Shown piece after piece: positions 16,444 to 25,118 of a stretch of 45,953 bases of DNA. A model generated the notes under the pieces. The model made no database searches. It had not been told where the DNA came from and saw only the letters and a program-made list of their open reading frames with translations. Source of the stretch: CAZNRY01 sp964575675 (GTDB lineage: Bacteria; Eisenbacteria; RBG-16-71-46; CAIMUX01; VGJL01); the NCBI GenBank assembly GCA_964575675.1, contig CAZNRY010000005.1, positions 1 through 45,953 on the forward strand. The letters are read 5' to 3'. Both the position numbers and the translations under genes were made by a program. How positions within the stretch are numbered: position 1 is the stretch's first letter; the number at the start of each line of letters is the position of its first letter.

Positions 16444-19400
16444 ACGGCGAACCGGTTCGCTCTCATCGTTGCTCTTGCAGCCTCCGGGATCCTGTCCGGC
16501 TCATCATCCGCCGCAGTGAATCACCTGGTCTACGGCCTGACGCCGCCGGGGGGATTCGACGTTCGACGGGACGGGCAGGCGATCGAGCAGGGACTTCAGT
16601 CGAGCGCGATCGGATCGCTCGCTTTCGCGGTCGACGGCGGCGGTTCGTTCGAGATCCTGTCTACTGATCCGTCCAATCCACCTCCCGCCCCCGCAACCGA
16701 TCTCTCGGCCGGATCGGCGACGCTGACCGGCATCACGCTGACCTGGACCGCCCTCGGCGCGGACGGAAGCGTGGGACAGGCGTCGGTCTATGACATCCGC
16801 TACGCGACGGCGGCAATCACGACGTTGAACTGGAACGCGGCCGTGCAGGTCCAGGGGGAGAGCGCGCCGAAACCTGCCGGGCAGGCCGAGAGCTTCACGG
16901 TGGGCAACCTCACAGCCGGGACGGTCTACTACTTCGCGCTGAAGATCGGCGATGAGATTCCATACTGGAGCGGGCTCTCGAACGTCGCCTCGGCGACCAC
17001 GCTTCCCCCGCCCGACGCCACTCCTCCGGCCGCGGTGACGAATCTCGCCGGCGGCTCGCCGAGCCAGACATCGATTCTGCTGACCTGGACCGCGGTCGGG
17101 GACGACGGCGCATCGGGTCGAGCGGCCCTCTACGACATTCGCTATGCAGCGGCGCCGATCACGGGCGCGAGCTGGGGTTCGGCGGCGCAGGTTCAGGGCG
17201 AACCGCCGCCGAAAACCGCGGGGCAACTCGAGAGCCTCGCGATCTCGGGCCTGACGGCGGGTACGACCTACTACTTCGCACTGAAGACGGCTGATGAGAT
17301 CCCCAACTGGAGCGCGATGTCCAACGTCCCCTCGGCCACGACACTTCCTCCTCCGGATACGACCGCCCCGGCCGCGGTGACGAATCTCGCCGCGGGCTCT
17401 CCGACCACGGACGGCATCAGGCTGACGTGGACGGCGGTCGGAGACGACGGCTTGACCGGACGAGCGGCGGCTTACGACATCCGGTATGCAGCTTCGGCGA
17501 TCACGGACGCAACGTGGGGATCGGCGGCCCAGGTCGCGAACGAGCCCGCGCCCGCAATGACGGGACAAGCGCAGGTCTACACGGTGGCCGGTCTCGCGCC
17601 GGGGGTGGTCTACCACTTCGCGATGAAGGTGGGGGACGAAGTTCCCAACTGGGGCGCGATCTCGAACAGCGCCTCGGCGGCGACGCTGCCTCCGGATGCG
17701 ATCCCCCCGGGATCGGTCACGACCCTCGAGACGGAGAGTTCCACTCCGAGCGCAATCACGCTCGCATGGATCGCGGTCGGAGACGACGGCTCGTCGGGTC
17801 AAGCCTCGGTCTACGATCTCCGCCATTCGACCTCGCCGATCACCGCCGAGAACTGGGGTTCCGCCACGCAGGTCGCAGGGGAGCCGAGCCCTAAACCGCC
17901 GGGGCAGGCCGAGAGCTTCAGCCTGGGCGACCTCCTCCCCGACGAACGGTACTTCTTCGCACTCAAGGTCCGGGACGAGGCGATGAACTGGAGCGAGCTG
18001 TCCAACATCGCCACGGTGAAGACCCTTCCGGCGCCGGACACCGCGCCCCCGCAACCGATCGTCGATCACAGGGCCGGCGGCTTGGGACACCGCAGCATCG
18101 AGGTCATCTGGACGGCGCCGAGCGACGACAGTCTCTCCGAGCGGGTTACGTCCTATGAAGGGCGATACACGACGGGCCCGCTCACGGCCTCCTCGTGGTC
18201 AACCGCAACGCCCATCTCGGGCCTCCCCGATCCCGCCCTGCCCGGAGAGACGGATAGGATCCTCCTCGGCGGACTGGCGCCTGCGACCGCCTACACGATC
18301 GGAATTCGCGCCCGAGACGAGATCGGCCATCTCGCCGATCTGGGGACCGTCCTGGGGGTTGGGACGACGTCCGCGCCGGATACGATTCCGCCGGACCGCG
18401 TCGTCGATTTGAGTGTCGTCGGCCGGACGATCTCATCGATCACGATCAGCTGGCACGCCCCCTCGGACAACGTCCCCGATGATTGCGTCGATACCCCGGA
18501 GGTCAGCCGCTACGAGATCCGGTTCGCCACGACGTCTCTGGCGGATGGCGGGTGGGATGCTGGGACGCCGATCGCGGGACCGCCCCCCGAATCGCCCGGC
18601 ATGCCGCAGGAGCTCACGATCTCGGGACTCGCGCCCGCGACCCGGTACTTCATCGCGCTCCGTTCCTGTGATCCCCGCGACCAGTGCTCGGAAACCTCGA
18701 ACCAGGTCGAGCATGCGACGGCGGATCCCGAACCCCTCCCCGATACAGACCCGCCCGGTCCCCCCGCCAACCTCGTCGCTGCCGCGCAGGATACACAATC
18801 GATCCGCCTCGCGTGGATCGCTCCCGGCGGCGACGGCGGACAGGGGAAGGCCGATCACTACGACATCCGCCGTTTTGCACAGCCGTTGACCCTCGAGACG
18901 TGGGATGAAGCGATCCTCGTCACGGTCGACAAACCGTGCGGAGATGCAGGGTCCGCCGAGAGTCATCTGGTCGACCACCTGTCGCCGGCCACGGTCTATC
19001 ACTTCGCGCTGCGCGCGATCGACGCGGCCGGAAATCTAGGACAGATCTCCGCCTCGGTTTCGGACACGACCAGCGCGCCACCGGACCCGATCGACAGAAC
19101 GCCCCCGGGCGCCGTCGCGGACCTCCGCGCCGCCGATGCAGACACCGGCTCGGTTCTCCTCGAGTGGACGACCCCCGGTGATGATCGGGGCCCGTGCGCT
19201 TCCTACGAGCTGCGCTTCTCGAAGACGCCGATCGATTCAGCCGTGTGGGAGGGCGCCACCGTGGCCGGCGACACGCCGTCCCCGGGCTCGCCCGGATCTT
19301 CCGTTTCGCACCGCGTCTCGGGGCTGTCCTCCGCGACGACGTACTACTTCGCCCTCCGCGCGTTCGATGACGCCGGAAACCCGTCGCCGATTTCGAATGT

Positions 19401-20667
19401 CGTCTCGGCCGAGACGGACACGATCCACGCGCCGCCCGACACGACCCCACCGCCGGCTGTGACCGACCTCGAGGCCACCCCGCTCGGCTCCACGCAGATC
19501 CTGCTCACCTGGACCGCGGTCGAGGACCTCGGCCCATCCGGCGCTGCCGCATCCTATGAAGTGCGTCTCTCGCCGGCGCCGATCGACTCTGCGAATTGGT
19601 CCCAGGCCGCGGTGGTTCCGGTCCCGTTCGATCCCGGCGCGCCGCGCTCGATCGAGTCCCTCACGGTGAGCGGCCTCCTCCCCGCGACGGCGTACCACTT
19701 CGCCGTACGCGTACGCGATCTCGCGGGCAATCTCTCTGCCTGTTCGCCCGACGCGTCGTCCGTGACGTCGCCCATTCTCGACACGAACCCGCCGGCCGCC
19801 CCGATGGGACTGGAGGCGGCATCGGGCGAAGACCATGTGCACCTGACGTGGTATCCGTCCCCGGAGCCGGACGTCGTTTCGTACACGATTTTCCGCCGCG
19901 CGGCGGAAGGGAGCGGGATCGAACCGCTTAGCGTCCCCGGACTGGCCGCCCCCGCGTTCGAGGACACGACCGCGGCGCCGGAGATCGATTTCTACTACTC
20001 GATCGCCGCCCTTGACGGTTCGGGCAATCTCTCGTCACCGAGCGCCGAAATCCACGTGCGCCTATCGCTCGCGGGGTTTCTACCGCAAGTGAGCGACTTC
20101 AGCGCTCAGGCCACGGTCTCGGCGATCGGCCCGGGCCGACGCTCGCTCGTCCGCTTGAGTTGGCAGGCAACGATCGGCGGCCGCTTCCGGGAGTTCGCGG
20201 TCGACAGATCAACCGACAACGGCGACACCTGGATCCGGCGGGCAGCCGGCTGGTTCGGGGCGAAGACCGGCTACGAGTTCGAGGAGGAAGTCGCGCGCGG
20301 GACGTATCTCTATCGGATCGCCGCCATCTCGCCCTTGAACTACGAGCTTCTCTTCGAACCGCTGACCGTACGCGCGAACGGCAAACCGGTGAAGCACCAG
20401 ATCAGCGGACCATTCCCCAACCCTTCGAGTGGGCCGCTGCAGTTCACCATCACCCTCGCGGATGACGTGCGGGTCCGCATCCTCGCCTACGATCTCCAAG
20501 GGAGACTCTGCGGCATCCTTCACGACGCGACGGAGTCCGTCGGCGAGCATCCGTGGAGCTATGACCCACAGATGCTCCGGGAAGGCCCCCTCGCCTCGGG
20601 CGTCTACTTCCTGCGGATCACCGTGGATGAGGAGCAGCTGGTCCGGAAGTTCGTCCTGGAGAAGTGA
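16444..20667 (+). CDS. Large secreted fibronectin type III repeat protein with FlgD-like C-terminus
   Basis: About 1,400 residues. Ten FN3-type units of ~115 residues follow one another (each opens like DTTPPAAVTNLAA and ends like YYFAL...DE..NWS..SN), then one degenerate unit, then a C-terminal sorting module (FPNPSSGPLQFTITL ... GPLASGVYFLRI). Units 1-4 are most alike, which suggests internal duplication. The first canonical start in this frame is GTG at 16516, but the frame upstream encodes a clean signal peptide (NRFALIVALAASGIL, then SGSSSAA) reached from AGGAGG at 16434 with no ATG/GTG/TTG; ACG at 16444 is the codon in place of a start. An ATG at 16431 is one frame off, so a one-base indel (biological or sequencing) is likely. 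A surface adhesin or stalk is inferred. Confidence 0.85.
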   Translation, partial: TANRFALIVALAASGILSGSSSAAVNHLVYGLTPPGGFDVRRDGQAIEQGLQSSAIGSLAFAVDGGGSFEILSTDPSNPPPAPATDLSAGSATLTGITLTWTALGADGSVGQASVYDIRYATAAITTLNWNAAVQVQGESAPKPAGQAESFTVGNLTAGTVYYFALKIGDEIPYWSGLSNVASATTLPPPDATPPAAVTNLAGGSPSQTSILLTWTAVGDDGASGRAALYDIRYAAAPITGASWGSAAQVQGEPPPKTAGQLESLAISGLTAGTTYYFALKTADEIPNWSAMSNVPSATTLPPPDTTAPAAVTNLAAGSPTTDGIRLTWTAVGDDGLTGRAAAYDIRYAASAITDATWGSAAQVANEPAPAMTGQAQVYTVAGLAPGVVYHFAMKVGDEVPNWGAISNSASAATLPPDAIPPGSVTTLETESSTPSAITLAWIAVGDDGSSGQASVYDLRHSTSPITAENWGSATQVAGEPSPKPPGQAESFSLGDLLPDERYFFALKVRDEAMNWSELSNIATVKTLPAPDTAPPQPIVDHRAGGLGHRSIEVIWTAPSDDSLSERVTSYEGRYTTGPLTASSWSTATPISGLPDPALPGETDRILLGGLAPATAYTIGIRARDEIGHLADLGTVLGVGTTSAPDTIPPDRVVDLSVVGRTISSITISWHAPSDNVPDDCVDTPEVSRYEIRFATTSLADGGWDAGTPIAGPPPESPGMPQELTISGLAPATRYFIALRSCDPRDQCSETSNQVEHATADPEPLPDTDPPGPPANLVAAAQDTQSIRLAWIAPGGDGGQGKADHYDIRRFAQPLTLETWDEAILVTVDKPCGDAGSAESHLVDHLSPATVYHFALRAIDAAGNLGQISASVSDTTSAPPDPIDRTPPGAVADLRAADADTGSVLLEWTTPGDDRGPCASYELRFSKTPIDSAVWEGATVAGDTPSPGSPGSSVSHRVSGLSSATTYYFALRAFDDAGNPSPISNVVSAETDTIHAPPDTTPPPAVTDLEATPLGSTQILLTWTAVEDLGPSGAAASYEVRLSPAPIDSANWSQAAVVPVPFDPGAPRSIESLTVSGLLPATAYHFAVRVRDLAGNLSACSPDASSVTSPILDTNPPAAPMGLEAASGEDHVHLTWYPSPEPDVVSYTIFRRAAEGSGIEPLSVPGLAAPAFEDTTAAPEIDFYYSIAALDGSGNLSSPSAEIHVRLSLAGFLPQVSDFSAQATVSAIGPGRRSLVRLSWQATIGGRFREFAVDRSTDNGDTWIRRAAGWFGAKTGYEFEEEVARGTYLYRIAAISPLNYELLFEPLTVRANGKPVKHQISGPFPNPSSGPLQFTITLADDVRVRILAYDLQGRLCGILHDATESVGEHPWSYDPQMLREGPLASGVYFLRITVDEEQLVRKFVLEK

Positions 20668-20748
20668 GCGGACGGAGTGCGAGCAGTCGCGGGTGGTGGT
20701 TTCTGCGAGGGGTGGTCGCGGGTCAGTATCGACATCTCGCGGGTGGAG

Positions 20749-22077
20749 TCATCGGAACAGCGCTTTGATCTGTCCCCACGTCGCAGCTCGGACTGCCGTC
20801 TCATTGCATCCAATCCGGCCCGCCCCAATCCAGCCGCACCCTTCCGGTGAATTTCCTGCCGCACAGACGCTGGCGGCGGACACATCGAAGGACCATTGAT
20901 CGAGATGACAGAACAGTGGGTCTTGGGCAACATTGCGATCGAACACGAAGTTCCCGCCAGTGTCAGTGATTGAATCCGGCCACGCGTCGTTGCACCGGAT
21001 GTTCCCCCCGTTCCATGCCGACGCGACTCGCGTGGGGCTGTGGAAGAGCAGGTTGTTCGACAGATCCACCGTGTCCGAGTAGGCGCCCAGGACGGCCGTC
21101 GTACAGTTCACAAGCGTGTTTCCGGTCACATTCGCAATGCCCTCGCCGAACTGGATGTGTAGTGAACCATCTGGTGAATCACCCTCGGCAAGGATGCGGT
21201 TTCCAATAACTTCAACCGTCGTGTAGTCATCGCCCTGACTGTACATTGAATACAAGACTAGCCGCGCCGCTAGGGATCCACTTCGGGCAACGAATGTATT
21301 GTCAATCAGGTGAACGTCACCGATGAGGCCGTAAACACACCAGTCTTCCGCGGAGAGTCCTTCGCTTGTGAAGCTGCATCGTTCGATACGTACGGGAGCC
21401 AGTGCGGATATATACATCGCCGCACCTCGCCCGAAGATTCGGTCGACCGCGAAGTTACAGTCTTCAACTGTGAGTTGACTATGGATCAAGCAGAGCGCGC
21501 CCCCGGATCCTTGCATCGCTTGGTTACCGCTGAAGGAACACCCGGAAACCACCGCCGTGAGGAGATTATCCAGATAGATGCCGCCGCCCCGTGGAGAGGC
21601 CCCGGACGCAGGAACTGAGTTGTCCGTGACAACGCAGTTCGTGATCTCAGCATGGCCGCCTTGAGCCCAGGTATGGTTCCAGAAGCAAACAGCGCCGCCG
21701 CTTGCAAACCCAATCTCGTTCAACCCTCCCGTGCCGTGCTCGAGCGTGAAGCCCGACAGAACAACCGTCCCCGCCCCGAACGGCCCCGAGTAGACGATGC
21801 TTCCGGAGCCGCCCGGCGAGGGTGGGGTTGCTCCATCGAGTACGGTCACTGACGGACCATCCGTACTCCTCAGCGTTATCGCCTTCCCTTGGAGGTTGAC
21901 ATGCTCGCTGTATACGCCGGGACCAACAAGGATCGTATCTCCGTCGGCGGCCTGGGCCACTACACCGCCGATGACGTCGGGCACTGGAGGATCTGGGGCA
22001 AGAACCTGCCACGTCGCACCTTCGGACACGAGCGGAAAGACCAGGAGGCATGAAGCCAACATCAGACCTGATCGCAT
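20749..22077 (-). CDS. Secreted right-handed parallel beta-helix protein
   Basis: A 442-residue exported protein. Residues 1-20 (MRSGLMLASCLLVFPLVSEG) are a signal peptide. An N-terminal DUF1565-like segment (VAQAADGDTILVGPGVYSEHVNLQGKAI) leads into many short parallel beta-helix coils such as VVSGCSFSGNQ, ITNCVVTDNS, VHLIDNTFVA and VEVIGNRILA, with the Asn/Gly/Cys pattern of this fold. It resembles choice-of-anchor Q or pectate-lyase-fold proteins; no catalytic residues can be named. Base composition is visibly less GC-rich than the neighbours. It starts 17 bases after the stop of the upstream glycosyltransferase, with AAGGGG before its ATG, so the two form an operon. It ends convergent to the fibronectin-III gene. 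Confidence 0.8.
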   Translation of the reverse strand: MRSGLMLASCLLVFPLVSEGATWQVLAPDPPVPDVIGGVVAQAADGDTILVGPGVYSEHVNLQGKAITLRSTDGPSVTVLDGATPPSPGGSGSIVYSGPFGAGTVVLSGFTLEHGTGGLNEIGFASGGAVCFWNHTWAQGGHAEITNCVVTDNSVPASGASPRGGGIYLDNLLTAVVSGCSFSGNQAMQGSGGALCLIHSQLTVEDCNFAVDRIFGRGAAMYISALAPVRIERCSFTSEGLSAEDWCVYGLIGDVHLIDNTFVARSGSLAARLVLYSMYSQGDDYTTVEVIGNRILAEGDSPDGSLHIQFGEGIANVTGNTLVNCTTAVLGAYSDTVDLSNNLLFHSPTRVASAWNGGNIRCNDAWPDSITDTGGNFVFDRNVAQDPLFCHLDQWSFDVSAASVCAAGNSPEGCGWIGAGRIGCNETAVRAATWGQIKALFR

Positions 22078-22094
22078 CCATCAACCCCTTTCCG

Positions 22095-23315
22095 TCACGA
22101 ATCTGTCGCCGCCCGCCCGGCGAGCGACTCATACAGTCCGGCGTAGGAATCGACCAGCCGCGAAACCGAGAAGTCACGGGCGATCTTCTCGCGGGCCGCC
22201 CTGCCCAAACGATCACGAAGACCCGGATCGCGGGCGAGGCGGGCGATCTGCTCTGCCGCCGCTCCGACGTCACCCCGCCGCACGAGCAAACCTTCCCGTC
22301 CGTCCTCGATCAACTCCGGTGTCCCACCGACGTCCGTCGCGACGACCGGAAGCCCGAGGGCCATTCCCTCCATCAGGGTGTTGCTCATGCCCTCCATGTC
22401 GGAGAGATTGAGCGTCGCGTCAGCGGCGGCGAGGAGGGGACGGATCGCGGGTAGGAGCCCGAGACAGCGGATGCCACCCTCGAGCCCACCTTCATCGATC
22501 GCAGCGAAGAGCGCCGCGGAGTTTCGGCGGCACTCCGCATCTCCCGTCGTGTCCCCCGCAACGAGGAGCCTGGCCCCGGGCGCCGATGCCGCGAGCAGGC
22601 GGACGAGTTCGGGCAGATGGCGATGCCCCTTTCCGTCGCGGAAGTGCGCCGGGTAGACGATGACGAAGTCTCCCTCGCCGATCCCGAGGCGGCTGCGGGC
22701 CTCCGCCCGTTCGCCGCGATCGACGGGCGGCCAAGGCGGAAGCGCATTCGGGATCACTAGGAGGCGCGCGCCGACATCCCCCTCCAACCTGCTGACGCTT
22801 TCGGCCACGGCAGTCGAGTTCGCGACGATCGCATGGGCGAACTTGCCGGTGCGCTGGAGCAGTCGCAGATGCCTCGGCCGCAGGTACTCATCCAGGCAGC
22901 GACGGCTCGTGGCGACACGCAGGCGAGGGTGCCGGAACCGCAGGAAGGGCGCCATGATGTCGAGCGTGGGCAGGAAGGCCTGCACGACCTCGATCCGATG
23001 CTTGCGAACGATCTCGCCTGCCTTCGCCACGACGGAGAGGGGCCAGATGCGCCGCGAAGGGCGCGGAAGGAGATCGACCTCGACCCCGGCGGCCGCGAGA
23101 TCCGTGAAGTCCTCGGCCCGTCCGTCGAAACAGGCCAGCCGCATCACGATGCGCTCGCGGGGCATGTTCGCTAGGAGCAGGAACGCCTGGTTCTCGGCAC
23201 CGCCGCGCTCCCGGTTCAAGTGGTCGATGAGAAAGAGGACGCGAGGCGGCGACGCTGTCGCCCCGGACCGGTTGCCTGCACCTGACCCTCGCATGTCCCG
23301 ATCATGCCCCGACAT
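22095..23315 (-). CDS. GT4-family glycosyltransferase (group 1)
   Basis: A 406-residue GT-B enzyme. After a ~24-residue leader it shows VLFLIDHLNRERGGAENQAFLL, then IVANSTAVAESV at the domain hinge, DFVIVYPAHFRDGKGH and ARLLVAGD in the donor domain, and DMEGMSNTLMEGMALGLPVVATDVGGTPELI as the E-x7-E sugar-nucleotide region. It probably adds one sugar to the lipid-linked glycan at the cytoplasmic face. An ATG at 23294 is an alternative start. It diverges from the ligase operon with a 195-base gap and is followed by the beta-helix gene. Confidence 0.87.
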   Translation of the reverse strand: MSGHDRDMRGSGAGNRSGATASPPRVLFLIDHLNRERGGAENQAFLLLANMPRERIVMRLACFDGRAEDFTDLAAAGVEVDLLPRPSRRIWPLSVVAKAGEIVRKHRIEVVQAFLPTLDIMAPFLRFRHPRLRVATSRRCLDEYLRPRHLRLLQRTGKFAHAIVANSTAVAESVSRLEGDVGARLLVIPNALPPWPPVDRGERAEARSRLGIGEGDFVIVYPAHFRDGKGHRHLPELVRLLAASAPGARLLVAGDTTGDAECRRNSAALFAAIDEGGLEGGIRCLGLLPAIRPLLAAADATLNLSDMEGMSNTLMEGMALGLPVVATDVGGTPELIEDGREGLLVRRGDVGAAAEQIARLARDPGLRDRLGRAAREKIARDFSVSRLVDSYAGLYESLAGRAATDS

Positions 23316-23510
23316 CGGCTACATGGCGAGATGCGAATTGCGGCAGCGCCCCGCGCGCCGCTACCGACATCCTGGCAACAAGTTGGAGCCTGTTTCCAGT
23401 TCAGGCGTGATCATCGGGAGTCGATGGATTAGTGTCCCTGTTGCGAAAGCAACGCGGGTCGCGAGCGCCCCCGTCCATGGACGGCGGGGCGCGCCATTGG
23501 CAAGCCAGGG

Positions 23511-25088
23511 ATGGAGCTGAATTTGACCGAACCGGTCCTCGTGCACGAGGTCTTAAGCGGGAGCGCGAATCGCGCCCCCGACCGGGCCATGCTGCGCGGG
23601 CCGGGCTCCATCGTCACATACGGCGAGGCGGAAGCCGCCGCCAATCGACTCGCGCGCCTCCTCCTCCGCCTGCGGATCGGTCGAGGCCAGCGCGTCGCCA
23701 TCTTCGCGGAGAACTCGCTCGACTACGTCGCCGCATATTACGCCGCCCTGAAAGCCGGAGCCGCCGCCGTTCCCGTCAACACATCGATCGACGCCCGCGG
23801 GTTGAACTACATCCTAGAGGACTGCGGCGTGCGGGTTCTGATCGCGCAATCCCGGTTCGCCCAGGTCGTGCGCGGCGCGCTCGAGGGGACGCCCGATCTC
23901 GAGTTCTTGCTCGTCGACGACCCCGCCGCCTTCGATCCGACCCCGGCCCACATCCACGTGCTGGGCCTTGCCGAGGCCGCGGCATCGGAGGAGGGCGGCT
24001 CCCCTCCTCCTTGCTCCGCAGTCGACGTCGATCTGGCATCGATCATCTACACTTCCGGCTCCACAGGCCGCCCCCGCGGGGCGATGTTGACCCACCTGAA
24101 CATTGTCTCGAACACGCGTTCGATCGTCCGCTACCTCGACCTCACGCAGGACGACCGGATCATGACGGTCCTGCCGTTCTACTATGTCTATGGGAAGTCT
24201 CTCCTCAACACGCACGCCTGGGTCGGCGGGTCGTTGATTATCGGAACCGATCTCCTCTTCCCGAATGACGTCGTCGAGCGGATGCGAACGGATGAGGCGA
24301 CCGGCATAGCGGGAGTTCCCTCGACCTTCGCAATCCTGCTGAACCGCTCGCATCTCGCCGCTTCTCCCCCGCCCTCGCTTCGTTACGCGACGCAGGCTGG
24401 GGGCGCTATGGCGCCCGAGTTGACGCGTCGTTTGATCCAAGCGCTTCCACGCACGCGGATCTTCATCATGTACGGCGCGACCGAGGCCGGCGCCCGCCTG
24501 ACCTACCTGCCGCCGGAAGATCTCCCGCGCAAGATTGGCTCGATCGGCAAGGGTATTTTCAACGTCGAGGTCCGCGTCCTGCGCGATGACGGGGCGGAGA
24601 CCGGCGTCGAGGAGACGGGCGAGATCGTCGCGCGCGGATCGAACATCATGAGCGGTTACTGGGGAGATCGGGACGAAACGGACAGGGTCCTTGGGCCCGG
24701 AGGGTTCCACACCGGAGATCTCGGCTACCGCGACGGGGAGGGATTCCTCTACGTCGTCGGCCGCAAGCGCGAGATGATCAAGTGCGGCGCACATCGGATA
24801 AGCCCCAAGGAGATCGAGGAGACCTTGATGGAGCATCCCGAGGTCCACGAGGTCGCCGTGATCGGGGTGCCGGATGAGTTCCTGGGGGAGGCGATCCATG
24901 CCTTCGTCGTCCTGCGCGAGGGGCGAGCGGTCGCGCCATCGGACATCATGGCCTTCGCGGCCGCGCGGTTACCCGAATACAAGGTCCCGGCAACAATTCG
25001 GATTCGGTCCGACCTTCCGAAGAACCCGTCGGGTAAGATACAGAAGCAGGCCCTGCGTGAAGAATGGGAGCGGCTCCGCAAGATCTAG
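23511..25088 (+). CDS. Class I adenylate-forming acyl ligase (acyl-CoA/acyl-carrier synthetase type)
   Basis: A 525-residue AMP-forming enzyme that activates a carboxylic acid as acyl-AMP and passes it to a thiol. Seen motifs: P-loop YTSGSTGRPRG (180-190), MYGATEAGARLTYL (A5), the hinge HTGDLGYRDGEGFLYVVGRKREMIKCGAHRISP split over A7/A8, and the C-terminal lysine in NPSGKIQK. Length is normal. It is the first gene of a plus-strand operon and is followed 15-30 bases later by an aminotransferase that carries its own acyl carrier domain, so that domain is the obvious thiol acceptor. The substrate cannot be read; a fatty, hydroxy or amino acid is possible. The ATG at 23511 has only a weak ribosome site. 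Confidence 0.9.
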   Translation: MELNLTEPVLVHEVLSGSANRAPDRAMLRGPGSIVTYGEAEAAANRLARLLLRLRIGRGQRVAIFAENSLDYVAAYYAALKAGAAAVPVNTSIDARGLNYILEDCGVRVLIAQSRFAQVVRGALEGTPDLEFLLVDDPAAFDPTPAHIHVLGLAEAAASEEGGSPPPCSAVDVDLASIIYTSGSTGRPRGAMLTHLNIVSNTRSIVRYLDLTQDDRIMTVLPFYYVYGKSLLNTHAWVGGSLIIGTDLLFPNDVVERMRTDEATGIAGVPSTFAILLNRSHLAASPPPSLRYATQAGGAMAPELTRRLIQALPRTRIFIMYGATEAGARLTYLPPEDLPRKIGSIGKGIFNVEVRVLRDDGAETGVEETGEIVARGSNIMSGYWGDRDETDRVLGPGGFHTGDLGYRDGEGFLYVVGRKREMIKCGAHRISPKEIEETLMEHPEVHEVAVIGVPDEFLGEAIHAFVVLREGRAVAPSDIMAFAAARLPEYKVPATIRIRSDLPKNPSGKIQKQALREEWERLRKI

Positions 25089-25118
25089 CCGCCAGCCGAG
25101 TGAATGGGAGGATCTCCT

